Positions 14,771 through 20,416 of a stretch of 21,828 bases of DNA are shown here, piece after piece. The notes under the pieces are model-generated. The model was not told the DNA's origin, searched no databases, and saw only the letters and a list, made by a program, of their open reading frames with translations. The stretch is from a virus, in IMG/VR virus record IMGVR_UViG_3300007734_000467, positions 1 to 21,828 of that record. One strand, 5' to 3'. Positions within the stretch are counted from its first letter, which is position 1; each line of letters starts with the position of its first letter. Both the position numbers and the translations under genes were made by a program.

Positions 14771-14794
14771 ATAACTATTAACACAAAACACAAA

Positions 14795-14977
14795 CTATTT
14801 TTTTCTATACTCTTGAATAGCATAAGTCATCAACGCTATTAACGTAAGCACATATAATGCTCTTGATATCCAATGCCAGTTAAGTGGATTAAATTCACCT
14901 AATACAAAAGCATAAGGCAAATATACTACTACCAATAATACTAACAAATTAAGAGTGAAATCTTTTATAGTTTTCAT
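14795..14977 (-). CDS. Small membrane protein (two segments)
   Basis: This 60-residue protein has hydrophobic segments at about 8-25 (TLNLLVLLVVVYLPYAFVLG) and about 37-53 (ISRALYVLTLIALMTYAI), a short loop (EFNPLNWHW) and a basic end (QEYRKK). It is the last gene of the early operon and overlaps the upstream stop by one base (TAATG). A membrane role such as superinfection exclusion or a holin-like function is possible; no family is recognised. Confidence 0.6.
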   Translation of the reverse strand: MKTIKDFTLNLLVLLVVVYLPYAFVLGEFNPLNWHWISRALYVLTLIALMTYAIQEYRKK

Positions 14978-15228
14978 TAGAATGGTAATTTTTCTTTTGG
15001 TTTACCATCAGCCTTCCAAGTATCAAGCTCGATATAAAATCCAGCTTCACCTGGAGTAGCTCCTTTTTTTTCTTTGATTAAGATATTGCACCAACCATTG
15101 TTAGTTCCTGCAAAATCATTCATCTTTTTTAAATCATCTGGTCCGAATGAAACTTTTTTAAATTCACCGAACGCTGTTTTCATAGTCTGTGATCTGCCTA
15201 AGAAAACCTTTTCTTTACCTGCTGCCAT
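14977..15228 (-). CDS. Conserved hypothetical phage protein
   Basis: This 83-residue protein reads GRSQTMKTAFGEFKKVSFGPDDLKKMNDFA in its first half, then WCNILIKEKK ... GFYIELDTWKADGK with a C-terminal LPF. The pattern GRSQT...FGEF-x-KVSFGP is one I associate with small early proteins of Bacteroidetes phages, often near replication genes. The beta pattern and short acidic/hydrophobic C-terminus are reminiscent of single-strand DNA-binding accessory proteins, but that is speculation. Start follows the leader AATCAAAAATAAACAAC. Confidence 0.6.
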   Translation of the reverse strand: MAAGKEKVFLGRSQTMKTAFGEFKKVSFGPDDLKKMNDFAGTNNGWCNILIKEKKGATPGEAGFYIELDTWKADGKPKEKLPF

Positions 15229-15246
15229 GTTGTTTATTTTTGATTA

Positions 15247-15849
15247 TTAATTAATTCTATTTCCTTTTTTTATATTTTCTATTGCAAACATAGGTTGTAA
15301 GTTGCTATAATGACAATATTTTGCAGTTTCATAAATATCAAGCCAATTTATTTTAGATAATGGATAAATATGATCTATGTGCCAAACCTTACCATAATTT
15401 TCCCAAGACATTCCTATTTTAAACTGTATTTGAATATATTTTTTAAGATATTCAGAATCACAACCAAGCATATCCGTAGTTCTAAAATTTTTATTATTAC
15501 CTGAATTTTTAACCGCCTTATTATGCCTATCTCTTAATGTTCTGATTAATTTATATGAAGAGTCGTTTTTTATCCTTCTTTTTTTATATAAATTATCATA
15601 AGCTATTTCTTTTGTTTTATTTTTTAAATACCTATTCCTTCTTCTATTTGATTCTTTTTCCTTATTTTTTAGTCTATATGTTTTATGTCTATTATTCGTG
15701 CATAGTTTACAAATATTAGAAATACCATCGTATTTACTTTTATTCTTAGGAAAAGAATCTATATTTTTATGATTTTTACAATCACTACAAATTTTTAATC
15801 CATTGTTGTCATAAGACATTTTGGGATATGGTTTACCTTTTGGATACAT
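15247..15849 (-). CDS. HNH endonuclease with N-terminal zinc finger
   Basis: This 200-residue protein has a Cys4 zinc-binding module (C21-x-x-C24 and C47-x-x-C50), a long Lys/Arg-rich middle (55-115), and a C-terminal HNH core. The core contains W-H-I-D-H (156-160), Y-S-N-L-Q-P (181-186) and E-N-I-K-K-G-N (191-197). Free-standing HNH enzymes of this kind usually behave as homing endonucleases, cutting DNA at a specific site and spreading by repair. The gene is more AT-rich than its neighbours and sits between two small early genes. This suggests recent insertion. Confidence 0.85.
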   Translation of the reverse strand: MYPKGKPYPKMSYDNNGLKICSDCKNHKNIDSFPKNKSKYDGISNICKLCTNNRHKTYRLKNKEKESNRRRNRYLKNKTKEIAYDNLYKKRRIKNDSSYKLIRTLRDRHNKAVKNSGNNKNFRTTDMLGCDSEYLKKYIQIQFKIGMSWENYGKVWHIDHIYPLSKINWLDIYETAKYCHYSNLQPMFAIENIKKGNRIN

Positions 15850-15854
15850 AATAA

Positions 15855-15926
15855 TTATTTACCTTGTCCACGACTTGGTTTGGGCTTAGGAGAATGCTTG
15901 TTATAACTTTTTTTCGCTTTACCCAT
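15855..15926 (-). CDS. Very small basic protein (23 aa)
   Basis: This short ORF starts 8 bases inside the end of the VRR-NUC gene (AAATGGGTAAA, where the TAA is that gene's stop). It reads MGKAKKSYNKHSPKPKPSRG then QGK. Nine of 23 residues are basic or histidine, with no acidic residue. It ends 5 bases before the HNH gene's ATG. The overlap and clean end suit a translated gene; a nucleic-acid-binding tail-like peptide is possible. Small size limits certainty. Confidence 0.4.
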   Translation of the reverse strand: MGKAKKSYNKHSPKPKPSRGQGK

Positions 15927-16290
15927 TTTGCGTTTTCCGAAGTTCACCTTCGATGAGTTCCCACTCGTATGTTTCGCCATCTTTAAATATGTTAATTATG
16001 ATTCTTTCATCCCTTATCTGCTTACATAACATTGCTATTCCTCCTGCATAAGCTAACTCATTTAAGAACATCAACTGCTCAGATGATATTTTATCGCCTA
16101 TTGCTTTTACTTCACAAGCAACGAATGTGCCATACTTCTTGCTATAACCAATAATATCAGGTACTCCTTTTCTTCCTATAAACGTTCTACCTCTAACGGC
16201 AAGGTTATTATTCCTCCATACATCATTGCCATTATCTCTTAAATACTCTAACATCATTTTGGTTAGTTCACTAGCTGTGTGGTATGCCAT
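15919..16290 (-). CDS. VRR-NUC domain nuclease
   Basis: This 123-residue protein contains the catalytic set of the VRR-NUC branch of the PD-(D/E)XK fold: R-K-G-V-P-D-I-I-G-Y (40-49, Asp45), A-C-E-V-K (58-62, Glu60 and Lys62), then S-S-E-Q-L-x-F-L (69-76). Phage members are stand-alone, about 100-130 residues, and are thought to act on branched DNA such as Holliday junctions. This fits the replication/recombination module. A TAATTTTG element lies just upstream (16296-16303). Confidence 0.85.
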   Translation of the reverse strand: MAYHTASELTKMMLEYLRDNGNDVWRNNNLAVRGRTFIGRKGVPDIIGYSKKYGTFVACEVKAIGDKISSEQLMFLNELAYAGGIAMLCKQIRDERIIINIFKDGETYEWELIEGELRKTQNG

Positions 16291-16295
16291 AAGTT

Positions 16296-16303
16296 CAAAA
16301 TTA
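16296..16303 (-). promoter_or_regulatory. TAnnTTTG -7-like element
   Basis: On the - strand TAATTTTG lies five bases upstream of the ATG at 16290, in the 35-bp gap between two genes. No TTG at the -33 distance. Possible internal early promoter for the VRR-NUC gene. Confidence 0.3.
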
Positions 16304-16325
16304 CATAAATATATTTAATATATAA

Positions 16326-16697
16326 TTAGTACCATCTGATTAATTCCTCGGTTGGCATCTTTACATATTTGATTCCATCCTTCTCTTTGGTTTCTCCAAT
16401 GCGAAAATATCTTCTAGCTTTAGCCCTTAAAAACTCTGCTCTAATAAATACTATCCTATCTCTTAAATCTAAGTTAAACGCAAAGAACTCAGCTCTACTA
16501 TCTGCTATACCACTAGGTAACCCATTGTTCTCATACTCTAGTAAAAAATACTTTTTCTTTAGTGCTTCAGTTTGGTGAATCACGATTATCTTGGTGTTCT
16601 TAGCGAATAGTTTAATAGCCTGGTAAGTTCCATCCTTAGCCTTAGCTTGCTCTATTTCAAACTTCCGTCTATTTCTATATCCTCTGCGTTGCCCCAT
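16326..16697 (-). CDS. Hypothetical protein, possible PD-(D/E)XK-like remnant
   Basis: This 123-residue protein starts MGQRRGYRNRRKFEIEQAKA and has a central LLEYENNGLPSGIADSRAEFFAF (residues 52-74) followed by RIVFIRAEFLRAKARRYF. The motif E-x-x-x-G-x-P-S-G-I-x-x-[ST]-x-A-[DE] resembles one in small phage endonuclease-like proteins, but the usual upstream Glu/Asp-Lys catalytic pair is not clear. It overlaps the upstream gene by 46 bases in another frame. Function uncertain; basic N-terminus suggests nucleic acid binding. Confidence 0.5.
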   Translation of the reverse strand: MGQRRGYRNRRKFEIEQAKAKDGTYQAIKLFAKNTKIIVIHQTEALKKKYFLLEYENNGLPSGIADSRAEFFAFNLDLRDRIVFIRAEFLRAKARRYFRIGETKEKDGIKYVKMPTEELIRWY

Positions 16698-16993
16698 TTT
16701 TTAATAGTTTTAGATTCTCTAATCTCGAAAGAATCTGTGTCATTTAAATCAGAAGCTATCAAGATTTTTAGAACCAGGTAGTCACAAAAGTCTAAGTCCA
16801 TAGTTTCTTTGCCAATCTTAATCTTTACTCCATCACCATGCTCTTTGATATGACCATAAGCTGTACCTTTTAATCTATCAGCCCATTCAGGACTATTAGA
16901 ATAAAATACAATCCTTTTGTCATCTTCATACATAATATCATAATCATGCTCTAATCCTTCACCCATGTTGTTTTCAACGTAAACTTGTTTCAT
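16652..16993 (-). CDS. Hypothetical acidic early protein
   Basis: This 113-residue protein begins MKQVYVENNMGEGLEHDYDI and includes a beta-rich stretch RIVFYSNSPEWADRLKGTAYGHI and a helix DYLVLKILIASDLND. It ends IKKWGNAEDIEIDGSLK. It is rich in Asp/Glu. No family is recognised. Start follows the leader ATAAACAAATAAC directly, matching other early genes. The last 46 bases are shared, in another frame, with the next gene. Confidence 0.55.
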   Translation of the reverse strand: MKQVYVENNMGEGLEHDYDIMYEDDKRIVFYSNSPEWADRLKGTAYGHIKEHGDGVKIKIGKETMDLDFCDYLVLKILIASDLNDTDSFEIRESKTIKKWGNAEDIEIDGSLK

Positions 16994-16994
16994 G

Positions 16995-17066
16995 TTATTT
17001 GTTTATTAATTTATAAAATAATTTCTTTAATAATTCCCAAATAAATATTATTAATAGATATTTCAT
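16995..17066 (-). CDS. Candidate membrane micropeptide (23 aa)
   Basis: The ATG overlaps the TGA of the upstream 42-residue gene (ATGA), and the stop lies one base before the next gene's ATG. The peptide is MKYLLIIFIWELLKKLFYKL then INK: a hydrophobic N-terminal half and a basic amphipathic second half, consistent with membrane insertion. The tight overlap on both sides supports translation, but the peptide also falls in a very AT-rich stretch where hydrophobic codons come easily. Confidence 0.35.
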   Translation of the reverse strand: MKYLLIIFIWELLKKLFYKLINK

Positions 17067-17191
17067 TTGAATTTTTTTATAAGTATTAAAACTATTGCTA
17101 TTAAACCTAATGTTCCCAAAAGGAATAGGCCTATTAATGCACCTAAAATGAGCCTAGTAAACTCTATCATTATCAGTAGTAGTTCTTTCAT
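17063..17191 (-). CDS. Small single-span membrane protein (42 aa)
   Basis: The ORF reads MKELLLIMIEFTRLILGALI, then GLFLLGTLGLIAIVLILIKK, then FK. There is a long hydrophobic stretch (residues about 13-38) and a basic end (KKFK), so one membrane span with a cytoplasmic Lys-rich tail is likely. It starts inside the end of the 17154-17417 gene, and its ATG follows AACCAAAACAATAACA. That is the same leader as the starts at 17652 and 17417, here embedded in another reading frame, which is good evidence for a real start. Confidence 0.6.
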   Translation of the reverse strand: MKELLLIMIEFTRLILGALIGLFLLGTLGLIAIVLILIKKFK

Positions 17192-17417
17192 TGTTATTGT
17201 TTTGGTTAAATGTTATTTCATAATAATTTTTAGGTGTAACATTTTTTGAATCAATTAAACCATTTAAATATGCTAAATCAATTTGTTCTTTTTCTAATTC
17301 CCTTGCCTTGTTTTGTATTCTTATTTTTCTACCCATATATTCTTTTTTTGACAATTTTTCATAATCCATCATTAAATCAAATTGTTCTTTTAATAGCCAA
17401 TCTATTGCAGTTTTCAT
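17154..17417 (-). CDS. Small conserved phage protein (MKTA...EKEQI family), early copy
   Basis: This 87-residue protein reads MKTAIDWLLKEQFDLMMDYEKL, then ARELEKEQIDLAYLNGLID, then YYEITFNQN and an Asn/Thr-rich tail. It shares the start MKTA, EKEQI-x-x-AY-x-x-GL and YY-x-x-T-[YF]-N with the late gene at 11263-11496, so the two are probably paralogues. Function unknown; helical and soluble by appearance. The start is preceded by the leader AACCAAAACAAATAGA, which also encodes the last codons of the upstream gene. Confidence 0.65.
   Translation of the reverse strand: MKTAIDWLLKEQFDLMMDYEKLSKKEYMGRKIRIQNKARELEKEQIDLAYLNGLIDSKNVTPKNYYEITFNQNNNNERTTTDNDRVY
17192..17210 (-). promoter_or_regulatory. 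Repeated A-rich translation-start leader
   Basis: AACCAAAACAATAACA before the ATG at 17191. Related leaders precede the starts at 16993, 17417, 17652 and 18022 (core AAACAAATAAC). They contain no Shine-Dalgarno sequence and appear to be the start signals used in this operon. Confidence 0.5.
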
Positions 17418-17418
17418 T

Positions 17419-17652
17419 CTATTTGTTTTGGTTAAGTATTTGTTCTTTCATCCATTTAGCACCATATTTAATTCCATTATCATATACCCTATACATATCA
17501 GTATCAGGTGAAGCAGTAAATTTTTTCTCTATCTCCTCATCACTTGGTAGTTCTATTGGTGTTAATGAATCTAAAACATCCATATAAGATTGATTTGTTG
17601 TATGAACCAATCTCATTGCAATATTTACTTGTTCTTCTGTATATAGTTTCAT
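17419..17652 (-). CDS. Small conserved early protein (GAKWM type)
   Basis: This 77-residue protein starts MKLYTEEQVNIAMRL, has an acidic middle (PIELPSDEEIEKKF) and ends NGIKYGAKWMKEQILNQNK. The YTEEQV start and the GAKWM-x-x-[QK]-I end are familiar from many small early proteins in Bacteroidetes phages; function unknown. It follows a 124-bp gap that can fold into two hairpins (17679-17760). One base separates its stop from the next gene's ATG. Confidence 0.65.
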   Translation of the reverse strand: MKLYTEEQVNIAMRLVHTTNQSYMDVLDSLTPIELPSDEEIEKKFTASPDTDMYRVYDNGIKYGAKWMKEQILNQNK

Positions 17653-17672
17653 AGGTTATTTGTTTTGGTTAA

Positions 17673-17760
17673 GTATCAGATACATCTCCCTGAGTCTTAA
17701 GCCTGATGGGTGGTGTATCATTGTGTATATACTTCGCTGGTTTCAACTCCATGTATATAC
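17673..17760 (-). other. Structured intergenic region (two predicted hairpins)
   Basis: The 124-bp gap 17653-17776 has no ORF. It contains two copies of the palindrome GTATATAC (17725-17732 and 17753-17760), which can pair with each other around an inner TGG/CCA stem. A second hairpin pairs GATACA with TGTATC (17714-17719 with 17679-17684) and CCC with GGG inside. A short palindrome GTATC-A-GATAC lies at 17673-17683. It could be a 5' leader structure for the gene at 17652 or a set of operators. No promoter box is seen. Confidence 0.4.
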
Positions 17761-17776
17761 CTAGATTTTTTTTATA

Positions 17777-18022
17777 TTATTTAACTTCTTCATAAGTCTG
17801 TTCAAAAATATCTGGTTTGCAAGGATAAAATTCACCCTTAACTCCCTTGATAATATAATCACCTGCACTTGCTAACATATTACCCTCTAATGTTTCAATT
17901 ACCACTCCAGTCAACGGATGTGCTTTTATTTTATCTCCACAAAATCCAATTAAAGCATCTATGTTATCTTCTGTTAACTGAACTGCTTCTATTACTATTG
18001 GTTTTTTTCTATACTGTGGCAT
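17777..18022 (-). CDS. Conserved phage protein (GDYIIKGVKGEFYPCKPDIF family)
   Basis: This 81-residue protein starts MPQYRKKPIVIEAVQLTE and ends in GDYIIKGVKGEFYPCKPDIF followed by EQTYEEVK. This C-terminal pattern is very widespread in small phage proteins from several bacterial phyla, always of unknown function. Beta-rich, soluble. Start follows the leader AAAAACAAATAACCT, which overlaps the last codons of the upstream HTH gene. Confidence 0.75.
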   Translation of the reverse strand: MPQYRKKPIVIEAVQLTEDNIDALIGFCGDKIKAHPLTGVVIETLEGNMLASAGDYIIKGVKGEFYPCKPDIFEQTYEEVK

Positions 18023-18025
18023 AGG

Positions 18026-18235
18026 TTATTTGTTTTTATTAATTACGTATTTATTTTCATCAAAATCAATATCAAATATCTTTATCCATCTATAAAGGGA
18101 TCTATCCGTTATACCTATCTTATTAGCAGCCTCTTTAATTGTTTTAGAACAATCTAATGCTTTTATGGCAAGTATTTTATGATGGTCGTGTATGTTTAGG
18201 TTTTCTATCATATTTTCTTTATGCATAATCTTCAA
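18026..18235 (-). CDS. Fis-like helix-turn-helix protein
   Basis: This 69-residue protein may start at 18235, 18226 or 18211; the last gives 61 residues and reduces overlap with DnaB. Residues about 26-56 read AIKALDCSKTIKEAANKIGI then TDRSLYRWIKIF, the pattern of Fis-type HTH (A...A-x-x-x-G-I-[ST]-x-R-[ST]-L-Y-R). It is small enough to be only the DNA-binding unit. It probably regulates transcription of this operon or recruits machinery to DNA. It overlaps the end of the DnaB gene by 17 bases. Confidence 0.7.
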   Translation of the reverse strand: MKIMHKENMIENLNIHDHHKILAIKALDCSKTIKEAANKIGITDRSLYRWIKIFDIDFDENKYVINKNK

Positions 18236-19553
18236 ATTTCATTGTTTCAGGTAAAAATCTTAATGCTATGTTTTTGGTACTTCCATGCCTGTTCTTCTCC
18301 ACTTTACAAACCACTAAATCCTTTGGAGAATATTCCTTACCTCCAATCTCAATAGCTTCAGTCATTTCATAGTAAGCAGGTCGCATGAGCATAATAACCG
18401 CATCAGCATCTTGTTCAATCGATCCTGATTCTCTTAGGTCAGATAACTGAGGCATCTTATCTCCCCTTTCCTCTACTCTACGAGATAATTGAGATAGGGC
18501 GATAATAGGTACTTCCAACTCCTTAGCTAGGGCTTTTAGGCTTCTACTAATGTAGCTCACCTCTTGCTCTCTGTTTTGGTTTGATTTGCCTGTTCCACTC
18601 ATTAGTTGGAGGTAATCAATAAAAATCACCTTGATTCCATACTTCTGTTTCATGATGGTGGCTTTAGCTCTAAGTTGGGTTACACTTATACCGCCCATAT
18701 CTTCAATATGTATGGGGGAAGTTAATAACAAGTCATCTGTCTTTAAAAGTTGCTTTCTCTGAGCATCCGTCAAATTATTCATTCTAAGCCATTTTAAGGG
18801 CAGTTCCGAACTGATTGACTCTAACCTTTCAACTAACTGCTCGGAGCTCATTTCTAGGCTAAAAATAGCCGTAGGAACGTTATTTATACAAGCTAGTTGG
18901 TAGATACTAGAAAGCATGAAGGCTGTCTTACCCATTCCAGGTCTTGCAGCTACGATTACTAGGTCAGGTTTAACCCATCCGCATAGGGTGTTGTTTAGCT
19001 CATTAAACCCTGTGTTATAGCCCAATAAAGCCCCATTTTGAGCTGTATCACGAGAATAATTGAGCGATAAAATGATATCTTCCATCATCTTTTCGTAGAT
19101 ATTACCAAACTCTTGCAGTTGGATAAGTTTTTTGCTCATCTCAGCCATAAAGTCTATGGTTTCTACCTGACCGCCTACCGCCCCATTCATCATTTCTCGC
19201 CCCAGCTCGACCAGGATTCTTCTTTTATATAACTCTATAATTAACTCTATATGGGTGTTTAGGTGAGCAGTTGTTACCACATCTTTAGTTAACTCAGAAA
19301 GATAGTAAGCATTTACTTGATCCGTTAGTTTATTATCTACTAATCTTTGGAATACAGTAGTTAAGTCTATCTGAATGTTCTTATCATACATCTCTTTAAT
19401 GACTCTAAACACCGTTTGATGTTTATAGTCGTAAAATATATCCTCTTTTAAGTAGTTGATAACCAATGACAAAGACTTTTTGTCTATCAGTAGCGAACCT
19501 AAGATATTCCTTTCTACTTCTATATTTTTAGGTAAGTCTATTACTTGTATCAT
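18219..19553 (-). CDS. dnaB: Replicative DNA helicase, DnaB family
   Basis: This 444-residue protein has the two-domain DnaB layout. The N-terminal domain covers about 1-150 (IEVERNILGSLLID at the start). The RecA-like domain contains Walker A A-R-P-G-M-G-K-T (203-210), F-S-L-E-M (231-235), Walker B V-I-F-I-D-Y-L-Q-L (309-317), S-Q-L-S-R (354-358), D-L-R-E-S-G-S-I-E-Q-D (372-382) and the arginine-finger region K-N-R-H-G (420-424). It unwinds DNA at the phage fork as a hexamer. Its ATG overlaps the upstream stop (ATGA). Length is normal; no intein or other insertion is seen. Confidence 0.95.
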   Translation of the reverse strand: MIQVIDLPKNIEVERNILGSLLIDKKSLSLVINYLKEDIFYDYKHQTVFRVIKEMYDKNIQIDLTTVFQRLVDNKLTDQVNAYYLSELTKDVVTTAHLNTHIELIIELYKRRILVELGREMMNGAVGGQVETIDFMAEMSKKLIQLQEFGNIYEKMMEDIILSLNYSRDTAQNGALLGYNTGFNELNNTLCGWVKPDLVIVAARPGMGKTAFMLSSIYQLACINNVPTAIFSLEMSSEQLVERLESISSELPLKWLRMNNLTDAQRKQLLKTDDLLLTSPIHIEDMGGISVTQLRAKATIMKQKYGIKVIFIDYLQLMSGTGKSNQNREQEVSYISRSLKALAKELEVPIIALSQLSRRVEERGDKMPQLSDLRESGSIEQDADAVIMLMRPAYYEMTEAIEIGGKEYSPKDLVVCKVEKNRHGSTKNIALRFLPETMKFEDYA

Positions 19554-19795
19554 AGTGCTTCTATTTCTTGTTTAACTTCTTTCCAAAATAATAATTCATT
19601 TGAATCCGTATAAGAATAATATCCTGTTTCAGGGTTATATATTGCTCTATGTTGATGGTCAATATTATAAATCTGCACAATCAATTCATTTACTGTTATC
19701 AATGCACATTGTTTGGCTTTAAATTCATAATCGCATTCTCTACAACTAAATGCCATAGATTCAACTAATTGAAATGCTTTTTCTTTTGGTGTCAT
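19550..19795 (-). CDS. Small conserved phage protein
   Basis: This 81-residue protein reads MTPKEKAFQLVESMAFSC, then KAKQCALITVNELIVQIYNI, then a Tyr-rich stretch and WKEVKQEIEAL. The pattern K-x-x-A-x-x-L-V and K-x-C-A-L-I-x-V-x-E-[LI]-I is common in small proteins of Bacteroidetes phages near replication genes; function unknown. It is linked by ATGA overlaps to the genes on both sides (19795 and 19553). So it is co-translated with the replication protein and DnaB. Confidence 0.7.
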   Translation of the reverse strand: MTPKEKAFQLVESMAFSCRECDYEFKAKQCALITVNELIVQIYNIDHQHRAIYNPETGYYSYTDSNELLFWKEVKQEIEAL

Positions 19796-20406
19796 TTTAG
19801 TTTAATTTTTGTGTTTGTAGTATCTGTGTTATACTTTGATGAGTTCCTTTTCCATGTTCTTACTGCTGCTTTCCAATCCTTCATAGGATTTTTACTTACT
19901 AACCAACCTCTAGCTTCATTAAAATCACAAAAATATTCTCCATCCAAATTGAAATTTATTTCTTTAGCATAATCGGTTACTTCTTTAGCAGTAGGTTTAA
20001 TAAATTTTTTTTCTTTATATATCTTATTAGTATTATTAATAGATGTATTATTAATCAATGTATTATTATCCTTCGCCTTTTCCGAATACCCCTCTTCGGT
20101 ATTCCGAATACCCCCATCGATTTTCCGAATAGGTATAGTAGGTGTTAAAATCCTTTGTTTTACTTGTTTTCCTTCGTACAAAAGAAAGGTGGTTATATAA
20201 CCCTTACTAACCAAAGAAGCTATCATTTCACTTACCCTTGAATTGCTTAAATTAAAAAACTCACCGAAATATCCATTGGAAGCAAAGCATCCTTTTTCTG
20301 CATCTAAACTATCTATCTCAACTAATAACAGCTTTTCCATCCAAGTAAGGTTATGATCTAACCATACATCCTTAGGAATCCATACACCTTTAAAATCTCT
20401 ATTCAT
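19792..20406 (-). CDS. Replication protein with N-terminal winged helix (helicase loader/initiator-like)
   Basis: This 204-residue protein has an N-terminal HTH_36-type domain: W-M-E-K-L-L-L-V-E-I-D (22-32), then CFASNGYFGEFFNLSNSRVSEMI (40-62) and LVSKGYITTFLLYEGK. A low-complexity Asn/Ile/Thr linker spans about 113-131. The C-terminal DnaD/DnaT-like part ends ARGWLVSKNPMKDWKAAVRTWKRN (165-188). Proteins of this layout recruit DnaB to the origin, and dnaB lies two genes downstream. The linker coincides with repeated DNA (20030-20131) resembling an origin, as in lambda O. The start has no Shine-Dalgarno sequence. Confidence 0.75.
   Translation of the reverse strand: MNRDFKGVWIPKDVWLDHNLTWMEKLLLVEIDSLDAEKGCFASNGYFGEFFNLSNSRVSEMIASLVSKGYITTFLLYEGKQVKQRILTPTIPIRKIDGGIRNTEEGYSEKAKDNNTLINNTSINNTNKIYKEKKFIKPTAKEVTDYAKEINFNLDGEYFCDFNEARGWLVSKNPMKDWKAAVRTWKRNSSKYNTDTTNTKIKLK
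20030..20068. repeat. Three tandem 15-bp AT-rich repeats
   Basis: GTATTATTA begins at 20030, 20045 and 20060, an exact 15-bp period, with AT-rich spacers. On the coding strand it encodes the Asn/Ile/Thr-rich linker. Candidate DNA unwinding element. Confidence 0.75.
20081..20131. repeat. Three iterons (TCCGAATA), spacing 22 and 21 bp
   Basis: TCCGAATA at 20081-20088, 20103-20110 and 20124-20131, each preceded by T; on the - strand TATTCGGAA. The middle copy is part of a perfect 15-bp palindrome, GGTATTC-C-GAATACC (20098-20112). Two copies are read in one frame (IRK, IRN) and one in another (YSE), so conservation is at DNA level. Confidence 0.7.
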
Positions 20407-20416
20407 ACGTTTAGTT

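Larger units (their letters stand above)
20000..20131. other. Predicted phage replication origin
   Basis: Inside the replication-protein gene, three iterons (20081-20131) lie directly beside three tandem 15-bp AT-rich repeats (20030-20068) and a further AT-rich stretch (20000-20029). This is the arrangement of protein-binding iterons next to an unwinding element seen in phage lambda and plasmid origins. Inferred only from structure. Confidence 0.55.

Noticed and set aside
17246-17587. + strand hydrophobic frame of 113 residues
   Set aside because: Antisense to two early genes with recognisable proteins and shared leaders; hydrophobicity comes from reading A-rich codons in reverse.
17673-17770. 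tRNA-like sequence in the structured gap (TTTCAACTCC resembling a T-arm)
   Set aside because: No acceptor stem, anticodon arm or conserved tRNA positions can be arranged around it.
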